A stretch of 64,000 bases of DNA from Haemonchus contortus (lineage: Eukaryota > Nematoda > Chromadorea > Rhabditida > Trichostrongylidae), in assembly GCA_000469685.2 (NCBI GenBank), contig LS997565.1, positions 22,427,740-22,491,739 of the forward strand, read 5' to 3'. A program made the position numbers and the translations under genes. Positions within the stretch are counted from its first letter, which is position 1; each line of letters opens with the position of its first letter. The notes beneath the pieces were generated by a model. It had not been told where the DNA came from, searched no databases, and worked only from the letters and a program-made list of their open reading frames with translations. This document shows, piece after piece, positions 44,481-58,056 of this stretch.

Positions 44481-46930
44481 TCTATGTATGAAGCGCTAAC
44501 ATTAGGTGTCTTTTTGTGTGCCACTCCGCTAAAAGTGACGTACGCGCAATGAGGACTGTGAAATGTCACTTGGACGCTTGTTAACATGGGTGAGGAAAAT
44601 GCTATAAAAAGGAGTTTTACTGAGACTGTTCGTAATGATCTCACTAAACCCATGCAAATCCCTTTGGGACGTCATTGACTAACGTGACGTCGTGACGTCC
44701 CTTCATTTTAGGGTTTACATTATCTGAATCCTTTCAATCTCAGGGCAATGGAACTTTTAGGAAGGAAAGAATGTAGGGTAAGATAACTGAGGAAACCACT
44801 GAATTGACGTAAGGCATCACAAACATAAATGTGGTTTGTTTTCCCTCTTATCTCTGATGCTTGTTTCTCATGGCTGAATTTATGCGAAATTCCGAACGTA
44901 CAAATTCATGATGGTTATGCATACGAAAAAAACTCTTTGCTTTTGAGTATTTCACTCTTGATGAGTGATTTCCAGAATGAACCTGAGCGGAACTTTGGGT
45001 GAAGCAGCACCATGATTCGTTCCTTTTGAGTAATAATGTGGAAGAGCAGTTGCGGGCATGTGCTGCTAGCGATAGCGCCAATCCGTCAGCTTAACTGGTT
45101 CTCCGAATGTAGCGTAATGAGGCTATCACTGGTTCAAAGCTCCATAGACTCACTCTTTCGGAAAATCCTTTGATTCTGCGGTGAACTGCAAAATGCACCT
45201 TGAACAGCATTCTAGTTCTATGTCTAAAACTTTCAAGGAGATGGAGGATCAATATTCAGCAGAGTGGAGAGGGTGTTGATTATTTAGCTGCTTTGTTCGC
45301 TCAAGAATGTTCACTCAGAGTCGACCTCAAAAATAATCGAACAAGTTTTTAATGGCGGAGTGTCTCATAGAAATCGACCAAGGGCAATCGCTTGATAGTT
45401 TTACTCATATGATGATCGAGTTCATGAATTTGAACCTTGGATTCCGCAATTGTTGACTCATCCACTTGCTAAATATTCTGGGAGCTGTTCTGGTTCTTGA
45501 AAGAAGTGATTGATATTGACTCATCGAACTTTTTTTGTCAAGTTTCATCAAAGTCAGAATGAGAAACCGTTCTCTACAAAATGAAAGAGACCGGTCCCAA
45601 ATGAAGGCAACAGAGCTAGCTGGCTTTGAAACCACATCAAGCCGTAATTGCTGCGAACTTAATTAATTAGTGGAGGAATGCGACCAAGAAAAAAACGGCA
45701 GCTCGTCAAAAGAAACCTGTTGCGACTGGCTGTAAATTTCGTTTAGAAACATCGCTCTACAGCTAGACACTTACGCTTTCGAGCAAACTCATATGCAGTT
45801 GGAGATGGTTGATTGAATTGCCGCTTGTTTCAGGAAATCCTCCCATATTGTGAAACTATCCGAGAGAAATTATTCCAGTTTTCGAGAAGTCTTTGTTGCA
45901 ATATTCTTCAGCACTGCTACAGACCACCCTTGCGCTAGTGTAATGCGCTATAATTGTTCATTTACTCCTGAGTTGTACTCAGAATCTATTACAATACAAT
46001 TTATTTATTTACTCATTTGAGAACATCGAAAGGTTAGCGTTTGGAAAACAGAGCTTTCCGGAGACGTTAGTGCACATCTGCGCAACGTCCTTCCATCGTT
46101 CAACGAATTTACAATGCTTTTATGATGGGCTATCTTCCGATCCCTAAATAAATGTGGTAAAAACAAATCTGTGGAAAATGGCAAATAATCAAAACAGTTA
46201 AAAGATGGCTCTCCCCTTCATCAATCGAACCACCGTCTCCACCTTCCCCTATGGCTCATCGATGGTTTTTTTTAAGAAACGAATCAGGTAAAGTTTGTGT
46301 TCATATTCAATCGTCAATTAAGCTCAAATGAAACGTGAAGTCGGTATCGAGTTACACTATTGATTATGCTCATTCACTGAAGATCTTCATAATGAAGAAT
46401 AAGCATAAAGCCTTTAGCTCAAACCCGTGACCATGCGTGTAAGGTAGTGCGCCACTTGATTCTGCACCACCTCCGCCTCGAAAGGATCTCTATAATACCA
46501 ATAGCAATTCGGTGACGTTATTGAGATCATACTTCACAGAATGTTCACACATAAGAATTTCCTCTCCCGTAGTGTATTTAATTGCGTGCGAATCCCCCTT
46601 TGTTTTCATTTCCAGGTGAAAATTTCCATCATTTCGGGTAAATTTTTGTAGTAAGTGGTTCAGCCATGCTCGTGTATTTGTCTTTCAGCATTTTCACGTT
46701 CTCTTTCGTCCCTCGGGAAATGGCCACCACTCGTACATGCACTTTCACCCGATTGATTTCATGGTACTTGAGCGTGAAAGAAAAAACGAGGTGTGAGGAA
46801 AGGTTTTGGTGGTGGGGCAACAAACTCTAAAAGCAATCCAAGATAATTAAGAGAAGGGCCGAAAATATACTTTCAGGAATTCCGAAAAGTCGCTTTAAAC
46901 CCTAGTTGTTTTCGTTCACAGTCATCTCGG
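44481..46930. other. Intergenic, no gene recognised
   Basis: AT-rich with T-rich tracts. A short TTTATTTATTTACTCATTTGAG stretch near 46000 resembles a minus-strand retroposon tail. No coding support. Confidence 0.4.
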
Positions 46931-46954
46931 CCCATTGACACTGGAGAATAGTCT

Positions 46955-47070
46955 GCGGTTGAAACTGAAGGCGACCAAAATCATGTTTTTCAATGACTTG
47001 TTCCAAAAGTCGAAGCCAGCCAGTTGGACCAAAACAGATGAAGAAAACATTCAAAAAGAGGAGTATAAGA
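46955..47070 (+). mobile_element. Possible RTE-type RT fragment
   Basis: NSLRLKLKATKIMFFNDL followed by a DEENIQKEEY stretch resembles the RTE reverse-transcriptase region after the catalytic block (L.....KTK.M, then the EYVYLG block). Too short to be sure. Confidence 0.35.
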
Positions 47071-47199
47071 AAATGAATGTGGGCGAACTATGGAGATCAA
47101 AGGCCAGGGAGAGGGGGTGGATTCGTTTATATTCTTTGGGACAGCTCCAAGTAATCATATTCCAGACAGGAAAGGACGTAAGACAACGCTTTTAATACG

Positions 47200-49756
47200 T
47201 CATTCGGTACAGTACGTGTCCTTTCTACAGCGGATAATCTCTGTCTGCATAACTTTTAAATGATCAGGTCCCTGCAAGTGTTGCCAATGTCAGGTTGTAA
47301 ATTATCTTGCGGACAGGGTAATGCAACTGTAATCAATACGATGAGTCATGTCATTCACAAAGAACTGTTTAGACGAGAGTTGCCCGGTCTCAGAATATGA
47401 CTGGGTACCCCCTTTGTCAGAATGCTTACACCTCTTGTGGTGATAAGAAAAGAGAATAAGTTAGGCTACGTCAGATTTTTCAGACTTTTTCGTCAGATTT
47501 CAGACTATCCCCTGCTCCGCTCGAATATCAATATTTTCCTAGATTTACCCGAAGACTGAGAAACTATTTGGAATTCTAGTTGCAATCTCTTTCGAACAGT
47601 TTTGATTCCTTTGTAATGCTGGCCTTACCAAACGGGTAAGAAAAGTACAGTCAAAGAGCAACTGAATAATTTTCCTGTATAAGTTAACTGTAACTTGTTG
47701 TTTGCATCAAGCGCTCATAGCTGGAAGGAAGCTACGAGCCCAAGATGTAAACAAGAAGTAACAGTTACCCATAATTGGCAACAAGGAACCTGTATGTGTC
47801 CCTGCAGAATCCCGGTTACCATTGCTTGTTGTCCAGCTTCTGCGAGATAAAAATACAGGTTCCCTCAATGAACTGGTTACTCGCTAGACCTTTTTCTCAT
47901 TCTAAATGGAGCGAAGCGGATCGTCGTGAGAATGAAGCTGAACGATCAACAATAGATGGAGACCAACAGCGACGCAGAGCCCCTGACATGTTTTCCACTG
48001 GGTGTTCAAGCACCGATTCTACGAATATATCCTCATTCAACCAAACGGAGAGCCCACAGCACGGCTCAAGTCAATGTTGGGAAGCCCTTCGATGATTGTC
48101 GACCAATTACTCACCATTGTTGAACGCCATCGTAATTTTTATGGTGGGATCAGAAAGCGGAGAATTTTGCAATTTCTGTCCTACAGAGGAACAGATCACG
48201 AAGACCTTTCGCCCCAATCATCTAATGTCCTACTTTTACAGGACACTCGAAATATTGGCCAGGGCATGGAAATCAATTTCATGACTGTTCGTTGTACCTG
48301 AGAGAAATCGCATAGCGCATTGGGCCCCCTATCTCAAACTCTTTACATAGGTTTGTGACATTTGGCTGGGTTCTCATAGTCTCTCATTGCAAGTTTGTTT
48401 AAAATGCTCCACGCCCTCTTGGAAGATCATCGTGTTTCAGATGAGAATTTCCCTCTGGCTTTGGTACTATTTCTTCCGAACTATGTTCAAGCCAGAGAAG
48501 AAGAAAGAATCATCAATTTTCCCGGTACCAACCGTGGTTAACCATTGTCCTCGTGTTACCTTTATGCTATCTAGTTTGGGAGCAATTAGCATTCCTGAGG
48601 CTGTCGCTTGCGGCAATTTGGTGCCTTTTTGAGGTGTGTTTTCGAGGCAAGCTGAGAGTAATGATCGCGACAGTTCGGCGGGAGGAGCCTGTTTTCGATA
48701 TGCAATTGAGGCTTGGGTGAAATTACAGCAAGGACATGATTTCTTGAAAGGCACATTCCATGGTGGCAGTCTTCACAACGTCAACTATGCCAAATTTGCA
48801 ACCGTTACTTTCTTTGCTCGGTAACCTTGAAGGTAGTCATTGGAAACAGATTCTTTTCTTGTTTAAATTTTCAAGGCTAATCCCACAGACAAGAAAGTAG
48901 GGATAAACATCTTTGAGCCAGTTTTGTGGGAAATTTGCATCGGTTCCATGGATCTTCTCCTCATAGTCTAGAACAAAGAAAACAGACTGCTATTAGCTAA
49001 ACCCTGTGGCAATCTTATAGGTCATGTGAGGTGCTGGCAGGCTACCAGCTAAAGAGACAGACAATGTGGTTCCCCAAAGACGGCCGCCGTTAGGCAGGAT
49101 TTGGGCTTAATTTCTCTTGGAATTTCTCCATTGGTTTCTCCATCACCACACTGTAGGCGCGACCAATGGGGCAAGACTTGAGTCTGAGCAGCTGATACGA
49201 GCTTGTTCATATGATCGAAACTCTTTGGAACCTCATCGAAACCACTACTTAAAAAAGCAAAACAACTGGTGTGCTGTACTTTTTGCAGAATTGCCCGATC
49301 ACGGCAGCATTCCTGCCGACCGTTGATTCTCTTAGCTAAAAAACCCAAGTTTTTTTCAAAGATCTGTTACGTTGCGTGTGCGAAGCTTCACGTGAATATA
49401 ACGCAATTCCACCCATCACATGGGGCGAGAACTCCTTCGGAAGCTCGAAAAGCGTTGTACAACACAAGCTGTTCCGGTCTTCAGGAACTTTGGACACAAC
49501 CTCTTTCTAGATTCATGCATGAAGCAGAAATAAAGGAATGCTTCTACATAGTGTTCGGTTAGAGCGACTTTAACAAAGGGATACGAGTTCAGTGTTTACT
49601 TAACCCTATTTCCCCGAATCGTATTCACAAACTACGAGTGAATTGTCGACGTGTACGATGTCCTCGATATCGTGCCCACACTAGTATGTAATAAAGCTTT
49701 TGACGCTTTCTCGACCAGAATTTGAGCTTTTTTCGAGAGTTTGTCTGACGCCTGCA
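47200..49756. other. Intergenic, no gene recognised
   Basis: A 106-codon plus frame at 47775-48095 has some protein-like composition (DRRENEAERSTIDGDQQRR), but no homologue, signal or splice support that I can see. Nothing else notable. Confidence 0.35.
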
Positions 49757-50043
49757 GAGGTGGCATAGGGTTGAGTAGCACACTATTACACACGCTGTCC
49801 CATCCCCGATCAGCTCTTGTCCGGGACATCCGCAACTCCCATCCTCTGATGCCGGTTAATTGAACTAGAGTCGCCCCAAAGAATAAAGCGCTGACTTGTA
49901 CACCGGCTGACCCTCGCAATTCACTGTATAAGCCGCATAAACATTTTGAAACTCCCTCAGATTCTTAGTGGAAGTAGAATTGTTGAGTGCACCCCAAAAC
50001 GAGAATATTAACGCCGAGGATCTCATCCTTTGTCTTTTATCCA
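49757..50043 (+). mobile_element. tRNA-derived SINE, diverged copy
   Basis: Aligns along most of its length with the copy at 55019-55317: GTGGCATAGGGTTGAGTAGC, CGCTGACTTGTACACCGGCT, CACTGTATAAGCCGCATAAAC and AACGCCGAGG...CTTTTATCC match the corresponding blocks there. The pol III promoter boxes are degraded. Confidence 0.6.
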
Positions 50044-50810
50044 TTGTAACTGCAGAAGGAAACAAGGGGGGTAACGAATACACCTTCAAAGAAGTTCTGG
50101 GAGTCTTCACGAAATGGAATTCAGACAGTATGACAGTATGTAGTGTCGCCTGCATGATTCTTTTCTTCCCCTGGGAGACTGTTCGTGGAATTCCGTCAAC
50201 TCTTGATTCGTTTCTCACTGATTACGCATAGTTATACAGATAATTTCTACTTTTTGTCAAATTTGCCCTATTCTCATTCACAGCGGAGCATGACAGCATG
50301 AGCTGAGCGTTTTTAGCATTTATACCGCTTATAAGTGAGCACAGTACGGTTCTACTTCCAAGAAGCAATTCAACTGATGAGGGTATCAATCACCCGGTAG
50401 CTTTGATTGATAGTTTTACGCTACTTTTTTCCCACACTGACCGAGCTGGGCTTTCAATAATTGAATTTGTAAGGAAGGATTCACAATATGATGGATGAGG
50501 CAACTAACTCTTTCAAGAATCCTTTTCCTAGAATGTTCTCAATAGTTCATGAGGAAGGAAGTGGCTAGCCATTTTTGTAATGAGTTTTTTTTGCATTTCA
50601 GACAGGTATCAATCAAGTGCTGCACATTGCAGCCAAACTGCGGTGATACCCTCTCCAAACTGGCCAACCGGTTATTCAAACACTCTTCTTGTCAGAATTA
50701 AGCTCAAAGACTTTGTTAGTGATCAACTGGTTGCGAATCTAATATATGCGATAACACTTAAGTGACTGAAGTCAAGAATGTTAGGCAAACACAACAAAAG
50801 CGAAAAATCT
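50044..50810. other. Intergenic, 3' flank of collagen 2
   Basis: No gene seen. The AATAAA of collagen 2 is at 50811-50816 on the minus strand. Confidence 0.45.
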
Positions 50811-50859
50811 TTTATTGAAAAGACTACACGATCGAGTTTGTCTCGAATAGACCAGAAGA

Positions 50860-51836
50860 TCAACGCCGAGTTCCATCCTCGAAGAAAAACTCCTCCGTCA
50901 ATCGCACAGTACTTCGGACAGATACCGCGTTCACCTGGCTGTCCTGGAGGTCCAGCGGGTCCTGGTGCTCCTGGATTTCCGTCTGCTCCTGGCTGTCCAT
51001 CAGGACCGTTAGGTCCTTTGGGTCCTGGTTGGCCAGGTGCTCCATCACTTCCAGGTTGTCCAGGAGGGCCGGGAGGACCTTGTGGTCCTGGCTCTCCTGG
51101 TGGGCCAGGCTCGCCGGGAACGAGTGGTTCTGATTGAGCAGGAATTCCAGGCTCTCCAGGTGCTCCAGGAGGTCCAGGATTTCCACTTGGGCCTGGCGGA
51201 CCCTTGGTCCAGGTTCTCCTGGCGGCGCATCTTGACCAGGAAGTCCGGGTTGTCCTGGTGGTCCAGCATCTCCTGGTAACCCAGGAGGACCCGGTGGTCC
51301 GGGTGGTCCTTGAGGACAAGGCTTACATGGAGGAGGAGTAATTGGCTCACATGGCTGCTGTGGCGGTCGGCCGGGATTTCCGGGTAAACCTGGAGCACCT
51401 GGTTTGCCGGGTCGACCAGGCTTTCCCGGTGTACCTGCTGGACCAGGAGGTCCTGGAGGCAGCAAGCTTCGCAAGATCCTACTTGTTGAGCTCCACCAGT
51501 TACAGCGGCATCTCCGTATCCGGCTTGACGAGCTGTACGATTGTTAGGCAGAGGAAGGCTCTTCAAGTTGTGCACTTCCGTCCAGATATCCTTCGCTGAG
51601 CCCTGTAATGTTGATTTCAGAAAACACCAGAATTTCAAAAGGCTCAAATTCGAATCAGGGATTCATATACTCACCTTACAGAAGTTAATCTCATTATGCA
51701 TCGTCCTTTTCACATGGTGTACATAATTGTAAACCATAGGGAGGGTAACACATACTGATAGCACAGCGACGACGGAAAATGTGACAGCCGAATAGGCAAC
51801 GAAGCGATAGGCTTTGACCCTCGTTTCGAGGTCCAT
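50860..51836 (-). CDS. Cuticle collagen 2, two exons, three frame breaks
   Basis: Paralogue of collagen 1. Exon 1 is 51836-51675 (54 codons: Col_cuticle_N with signal-anchor [20 protein letters not shown]); exon 2 is 51602-50860. Exon 2 encodes [10 protein letters not shown], the RTARQ cleavage box, a Cys group CEACC, Gly-X-Y blocks split by [12 protein letters not shown], and the C-terminus [14 protein letters not shown]...FEDGTRR. Unlike collagen 1 it has no second intron. The reading frame breaks three times: a missing base right after CEACCL (about 51465), a missing base after GEPGPR (about 51208), and an extra T in a T run near 50884. All lie next to short homopolymers, so they may be assembly errors; otherwise it is a young pseudogene. 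TATA box and AATAAA are intact. Confidence 0.8.
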
Positions 51837-51866
51837 CGCCGTTGTCTGCGACCACCTCTCACTCTC

Positions 51867-51873
51867 TTTTATA
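51867..51873 (-). promoter_or_regulatory. TATA box of collagen 2
   Basis: TATAAAA on the minus strand, 31 nt upstream of the ATG, the same spacing as in collagen 1. Confidence 0.7.
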
Positions 51874-54800
51874 GGCCATGGTGTGCCCGCCCAGGACCTG
51901 CTTCAGCGCACGAATTACACCATAGATTGGCATTCAGAATAGCCGACGTTGAAACCAATGACGCACATTGTATTCGATCCTCTAGAGAAGACCCAACGAG
52001 TTTCCAACGCTATTCAAATCATTTTTTTACCCACCTCAAGGGCGATGTTTGCATTGGACCATCTCCAACAATGGATCCTAAGATCACCGAGAGGACGGAG
52101 AGCCTACCTTCAAACCATCTACACGCCGAAAACAAGGCGTCACGCTTCAGTACCTACCGTAGACTTCTGCACAAAGGTTTTTTGGAACCCCTTACTCGTC
52201 TTGTGATCCTCCTGCTGTACTCAGTTGTAAAACAGGCTTACATTGGCCATGTAACTATAACATAAATGAAGCGGTCAGTGCGACGCTTTACTTTTGACCC
52301 AAGTACTCCTACACTCGTGTCCTCCAACTCCATTACCCTCAACTGGCTTGGTAGAGATCTTTCAACTTCTGCCGTGGACCCAAAGGTTACAGGCTGATAC
52401 ACCCTATGTTGATTAGTGCCGGTTCTGGAAGCTGTGCGCGAATTCTCCGAGCTGCTGAGCCCATTGAATCTGAAGTGTATGGTGTATCCCGAGGCTACTC
52501 GTCAATTCTTTGACCTGTCCCTATCCTTGGGTATAATTCCAGTTTAGGATCTATCGTATGGATCTCACTTTTTAGCACCCGTCCAGGCGGCCATTGCTTG
52601 ATAGTTGTTTTTCTTAAGGATGGGATCCGGTTTGCTCGTTGCAACGTTTATAGTCTGATTGCCACTTGGCGCGCGGCGTTTTTTGGGCCGCTCCACGAAG
52701 AACGAAACTAATTCCAATAGATGCTGGGAGGGAGGTTCCGTTTCATGGTCACCTACGTACCGAAAGGTGAAAAGGTGGTACAAAACGTCGTCACCAACCA
52801 ATTGAAAAAAGATGGATTCGTCAAAGAAAATGACGGCAGTGTAAAATGCGTCATTTGTGTTCCAGAAACAAGGAAACGGACGGACGTGAAATCAGAAACG
52901 ATTAGCGAATTTTAATGTCTGGAGCCAGTTCTGCCTTGGTGACTAGCTTTTCCCAACTTACTTATAATCAAACAACGAGAATGCGACAAGCAACGCGTGT
53001 TACAGCCGCCCATATGGATAGTATTGGCATTCACCATACTTCCTTCAATGGGCATGTTCCTTATAAAATTCTGTCAGTGGTCCACACGCTTACCAGACTC
53101 CAAATCACCCTTGTTCGCAAGTCCAACATCGCTAAAACTTGATTGGGCGGCCCTTCAAAATTGTACCTGGGACAGTGCAAGCGTGCTGTGCTGCCTTTAC
53201 GCTACTGGTATTCTCACAACGGGAACATTTATCAGAAACAGATGATAGCCCTAACATTTAGGCTTAATATATCGGGACCATCCATCGTGTTTCGATTACT
53301 CTGTTTACCTGCAACTGCCGTAAAGTACGGAAAGATGCGTACAGCTCAGGTAGCCCATTTTGGTTCTGACCCAAAAAATCTTACTCCTTCAACTCCCTCA
53401 GTATTGCCAAAGCCTTGACAAGCGTCCAACTTCGGTTGCCCTTGGTTGTTTACAATGTGTCTTGCACGTTCCCTTTCTACGGAAAGCATGTTCAGAACGG
53501 TAATTATAGAGCAGGCAGCACTTTCTGTTGAGTTCTAATGGAACTATTTTGACGATGCATGGCTTGAAGTCACTCTCAAGTAGTCACTTGAAAGGGTTGC
53601 ATGAGCACACTTGTAAGGTACCTGCACGATTGTGAATAAATAGTTGGTATTCTGTATAAAGCTCCGTGAATCCTGTGAGAGGTGGAATGCTGGCCTGCCA
53701 ATTGAAATCTGTGGGAAATGTTTCGGCATCATACTATTTGTCTGACAGCTTTTTTCTCGATCATGGTGTTCAGACTTTCCGATATTTTGTTGTTAGTTGA
53801 ACAGCCTTAGCCACTTTAGTTTCAACCCGTCTTCTTCATAGCCTTAAGCTCGTCCACAGCGTATTGCTACAAACAATCGAAATGGGGTTGATGTTTGATT
53901 AAATCACGCCTTCCACATCGTCAGAATCAATTCCAAGATTCCAAATGCAGAAACCACTATTTCTAACATAACTGACGAGCTGGCGATGCGCTATGCTGAT
54001 TTTTCTGCTTGTACTTAAACGAAGAAGGGAAATGCGTGGTGCATTTCAAGAAAATGGTACGGAGTACCAATTGGGCGAAAGGTTAGGCCCTTTGAAAGTC
54101 CTCTGATAATCAGCGATTTCTGCTTAAGGATCCTCATAAAAATTCTAAGGCTTTCACCTAAAGAATGTTCAGCTACATAGTTGCCTCTTATCGGCCACTT
54201 CAGTTCCACTGCAACCATTAGAAGGGTTCTGCCACACTTCAAAAAGATTTTCAATCATCAAGTTGGGTTGCAGTGAAAGCACGAATGGAATGCACATTGC
54301 TCATTGTTGGATCGCCCCTTCCTTAACCACCCCGGCCCCATCTGGAAACACTTTTTGAAGAGCTAATTTCTTTGGACATTGCGAGATAAGCCAAGCAGAG
54401 GTCGCCCATTTAGCCATTGGCAAAATTAATGAGATGAGTGCGAAAAAACGGTGCGTGTTATCTCGATGATCAACGTTTCCTAGATAGCCTCACTGTCGTG
54501 CACATCACCGTAAATTGTTGTCAAGACGATTTCTTTAAGGATTGTTGAGAGATGCGATCTACCCAGAAAATAAGAGGGCAAAAATGGTCTTATCTGATCG
54601 CTCATTCCCCTTTTTTCAGGTGATGATGCTGGAACTGATCACCAGATGGTGTACTTCAAAAATTCGAGTAAAAATATGGATGTTCTCCAGAGTGACAGGT
54701 GAAGCCTCATTTAGATGGGTTCCACTGATAGTGAAGAGGCTATATTCGAAAGGCTAAAATAGGCAATGGAACGGAGTGGTTCTGCTTCAAGACCTACTAC

Positions 54801-55018
54801 CCAATAACTGTTGCGGAATCGTAGCTCTTTTTGGATCTCTGAGGACCTAAACCAGAAGTCGAGCTAGTCGAAAAAGTATCTAAAATTTGTAACCTCTAGA
54901 GAACATCGTTGCCGTCCAGCAGTCGTCCTTAAAGACACAATTCCCGATAATTTCGTACATATTTCTTGGTTACGGGACACTGATGTCAGTATAGAATAAA
55001 TAGTCTACCGGTGGCGAA
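51874..55018. other. Intergenic, no gene recognised
   Basis: Several plus-strand frames of 60-110 codons (51927-52265, 52721-52915, 52915-53418) without a recognised domain or clear splice structure. Possibly gene debris. Confidence 0.35.
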
Positions 55019-55317
55019 GGCGGACGTGGTGTAGTGGCTAGTGCACTGAAGCACTATCACACGCATGATAACGTGTTCGAATCCTGGATCGTATAAACCT
55101 GAGCCAACTAAGCCGTCCATCCCTCCCGAGTCGGTAAAGTGGTGCTGAACTCGTCTGGGAGATAAAGTACTGGCTTGCACATCGGCTGATCACCACAAGT
55201 CGCTGTATAGGCCCTATGTATTTCATCACTGCGATGCTGAACGGAGGAAGTCGAATGTGGGGGTGCATCCCTCACGCATGATTGGTTAACGCCGAACGTC
55301 TTTATCCTTTATTTATT
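55019..55317 (+). mobile_element. tRNA-derived SINE
   Basis: The head resembles a tRNA: A box TGGTGTAGTGGCT (about 55027-55039) and B box GTTCGAATCC (55075-55084), suitably spaced. A non-tRNA body of about 220 bp follows, ending in CTTTATCCTTTATTTATT, a short A/T repeat tail. Transcribed by RNA polymerase III and mobilised by LINE enzymes in general. A diverged copy lies at 49757-50043. Confidence 0.65.
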
Positions 55318-58031
55318 GGTGGCGAACAAACAAGAAAACATCTGCGGAAATCTTGGAGTATAAGGCGTTCCAAGGATTTGTTTATATCTATGAGCTCATT
55401 ATGATGAAAGGTGACCTGAACAAGATCCCAGTCCACTGCATGCAATGCGCGTTACGGTCCATCAGTCATCTGAAATTTGCAACGAATTGGCTCCACTTCA
55501 AATAGAATGAGATTTCAGAAACGGTAAGTACCTCCTACTTTGGGCATATTGAGGCTCCATATGAGTCGGAACCGGCTTTCGAGTCCTCACTCATACTACC
55601 TAAACTGCTTTTCAGCCCAACGGCGTCTCATGCGGTCTTTTCAGGGACCATAAGAAATCTCCATTACCACTGTATGAGTTTCCATTTTGTGAGTGTTCCA
55701 GAAGCTTTGACCGTTGATTTTTGGGTCCATTTGGTTTATCGTTCAATAAGCGTCCATGCGGCCTCAATTGGTCAAAGGGAATAGTTGCTACATTCTTTGG
55801 CTGCAACAGTCTCCGTTTCCTTCAAATAAATAGAACTCTACGAGTAACAGTTTTGAATAGATAGAACTGAACTCTAAGCATATTCTAACTCTCCAATACT
55901 TATGCTCGTATCTTAAAAGCGATTATCCCCTTTTGGAAAGCATTCCATCGTGATCCAATAGGTCATTTTGATGACTTTCTTAAATCATCTGAGTCGTCAC
56001 ATACTGTTGTGACGAGGCGATCCTCCCACATTCGCGTGGAGCAGATTAAAAGCGAGATGTGAAATGACGGTTGCAGGCCAACGATGTTGCCCCGCTGGGG
56101 CTTGATTACCTCACAGATCCGGTGGTGGTGGTGAGACCCAGAAACGTCTTATTCCGAAGCGCCCGCTTGTTCGGAGCGAGGGAAACAGGTTCAACAGCCG
56201 CCTTGACTCGGCGCCACTATCCTTCAGAAAAAACGCTCCCTCCTTTCCAAGGACAAGCACGTCGTTGAAGCCACACAGCGGCAACACAAAACGAGCCCAC
56301 CCTCTACCTCTCATGGATATTCATAGGAGAGGGGATTTGAGAACCTCGTAGATCTCCCTTCTTTTTTTTCCAAAAGGATTATTGGAATGGCTCCCAATTT
56401 CTTCAACAGATCCTAGATCTTCTAGGAGAAAGGATTCGGAAGGCTAGTTAATACAGAAATGGAGAAGGTAAATCGCTACGAAATCCCTTCGGCCGTAGAG
56501 CAGCCGGCCATTGTTCCATGCATTTTTATTACTGTGACTGTCACAGTAAGGATCATCAAATAGTTAGTCTCTCGGTCTCGGAAATTTCCCCAGTTTTGGA
56601 TCCTGCTAGTATTGAGACCGAACTCTTCTACACTATAATTTCAAAGTTACGGTAGAATGAAGCCAACGAAGAATATTTCTTAGTTCGAAAGAACCCTTGG
56701 CTTACCGGGCTGCGATCATCATCATAGTGATGTCCCTATTTAATTGGCGTTATGGGGACAGACATCATTTCCTTTTTGCGGAATTGCTTCCCTACCTATA
56801 GAAAACTTATTATTACTCTAGTCAAAGGTGAAAATCGTTTTAGAAAAGATTCAATTAAGCTAAGCCCTTCTGCAATTCCATCTCCATCTTACAAATCGAA
56901 TACCCTACTACTAGTAATAGAGCTACTTCAACCTTCTTAATAGCTATTTTGAAAAATCTTGTCCGAGGTTGATTACAACCTACCCTTCAGTCAAGTGACA
57001 TTGTAAATCAGATATAGACAATTTTTTGGGCACTGACTCAACAAATTGGAGTACTACGTAACAGCTACTTTCGGGAGATTGAATGGAGTAACTGTTATTC
57101 TCACTTGGAACTTCAGATATAACTTGTTTCTGAGGGGAACGTCGCCCGTGTACCGAATAATATAGCGATGCCGAATCATGGCAAGAAGTTCTCGAGTGTA
57201 ACCTAAAAACAATGAATGAATGCTGTCCGTCTATGGTGCTTGCTCTTGTGCTACCCGTACCTCACACGCCATCGTACGGTCCTTTGATCCGATTTTCCCT
57301 AAACTGCTTCAAAGAAAGTCCTCATTGTATAGGAAAAGTTTGAATTATTTTGAAGTTTCCATTCTTGTTTACTGATTACAATAATTTCCCTTCTTGCACA
57401 TACTTTGCTCACTTTTTCAACGGATTTTTGACTTCCTGAATAAGAACCCGTCACTCTTTTTTTTTTGAGAAGTAACTGTGATGTGAAGAAACTGGTGTTC
57501 GACTGCGAAGTGCTGCAAGGAGACATCTGCGGTATATCGTCTATTGCAGGGAACGGCCCTTTTGAAAAAATTATCGTTCTTTTCAGGGAAAATCACTTCG
57601 CCGAGGCCGTACTTGTGGGCCTGTGATGTGCATCACAGGAAGCTCTCACAATGGACTGCGGTAATGATGCAAATAAAATATTTTTTGCTCTGTGCGGAAA
57701 GTGTACGGAGCATGTTGAGCGTTCTCTTCACATTTCCGACTTCGGAACCTGAAAGGGCTGCCAGTGAAGTTTCGTCCTCAAAGATCTCAAGTGTCAATAA
57801 AATCGTTCTCTAAGGCCTTATTGCTTGCAGTTCTTTTTATAAGCCTTCATCTTCAACGCTTAAATAAAAAGGACAGCGGAGGAGAGCATTATTGGAATGA
57901 AAAAAACAGTTAATTGCCGATATGAATCGTAATCGCTCGGAATATGCTACCAATGAGTCTCGACGTTAATAACTTACGACTTATTCAACATGAGAACCGT
58001 GGCTGCTTCAACGTGGAAATCTATCAACTTC
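55318..58031. other. Intergenic, no gene recognised
   Basis: No domain or repeat found. A GGT/GTG triplet run is near 56120. Confidence 0.4.
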
Positions 58032-58033
58032 TA

Positions 58034-58056
58034 CGGTAGTGGTCAAAAGTCTTCGG
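58034..58056. repeat. Left terminal repeat of Tc1-like element
   Basis: Pairs with 59520-59542; TA lies outside. Confidence 0.85.

Noticed and set aside
47775..48301. Overlapping plus-strand frames of about 100 codons
   Set aside because: Composition alone is suggestive, but neither frame shows a motif, signal peptide or splice pair that I can support.
55019..55095. A functional tRNA gene
   Set aside because: A and B boxes are present, but the flanks do not fold into a proper acceptor stem by eye and the same unit recurs with a long non-tRNA body, so it is a SINE.
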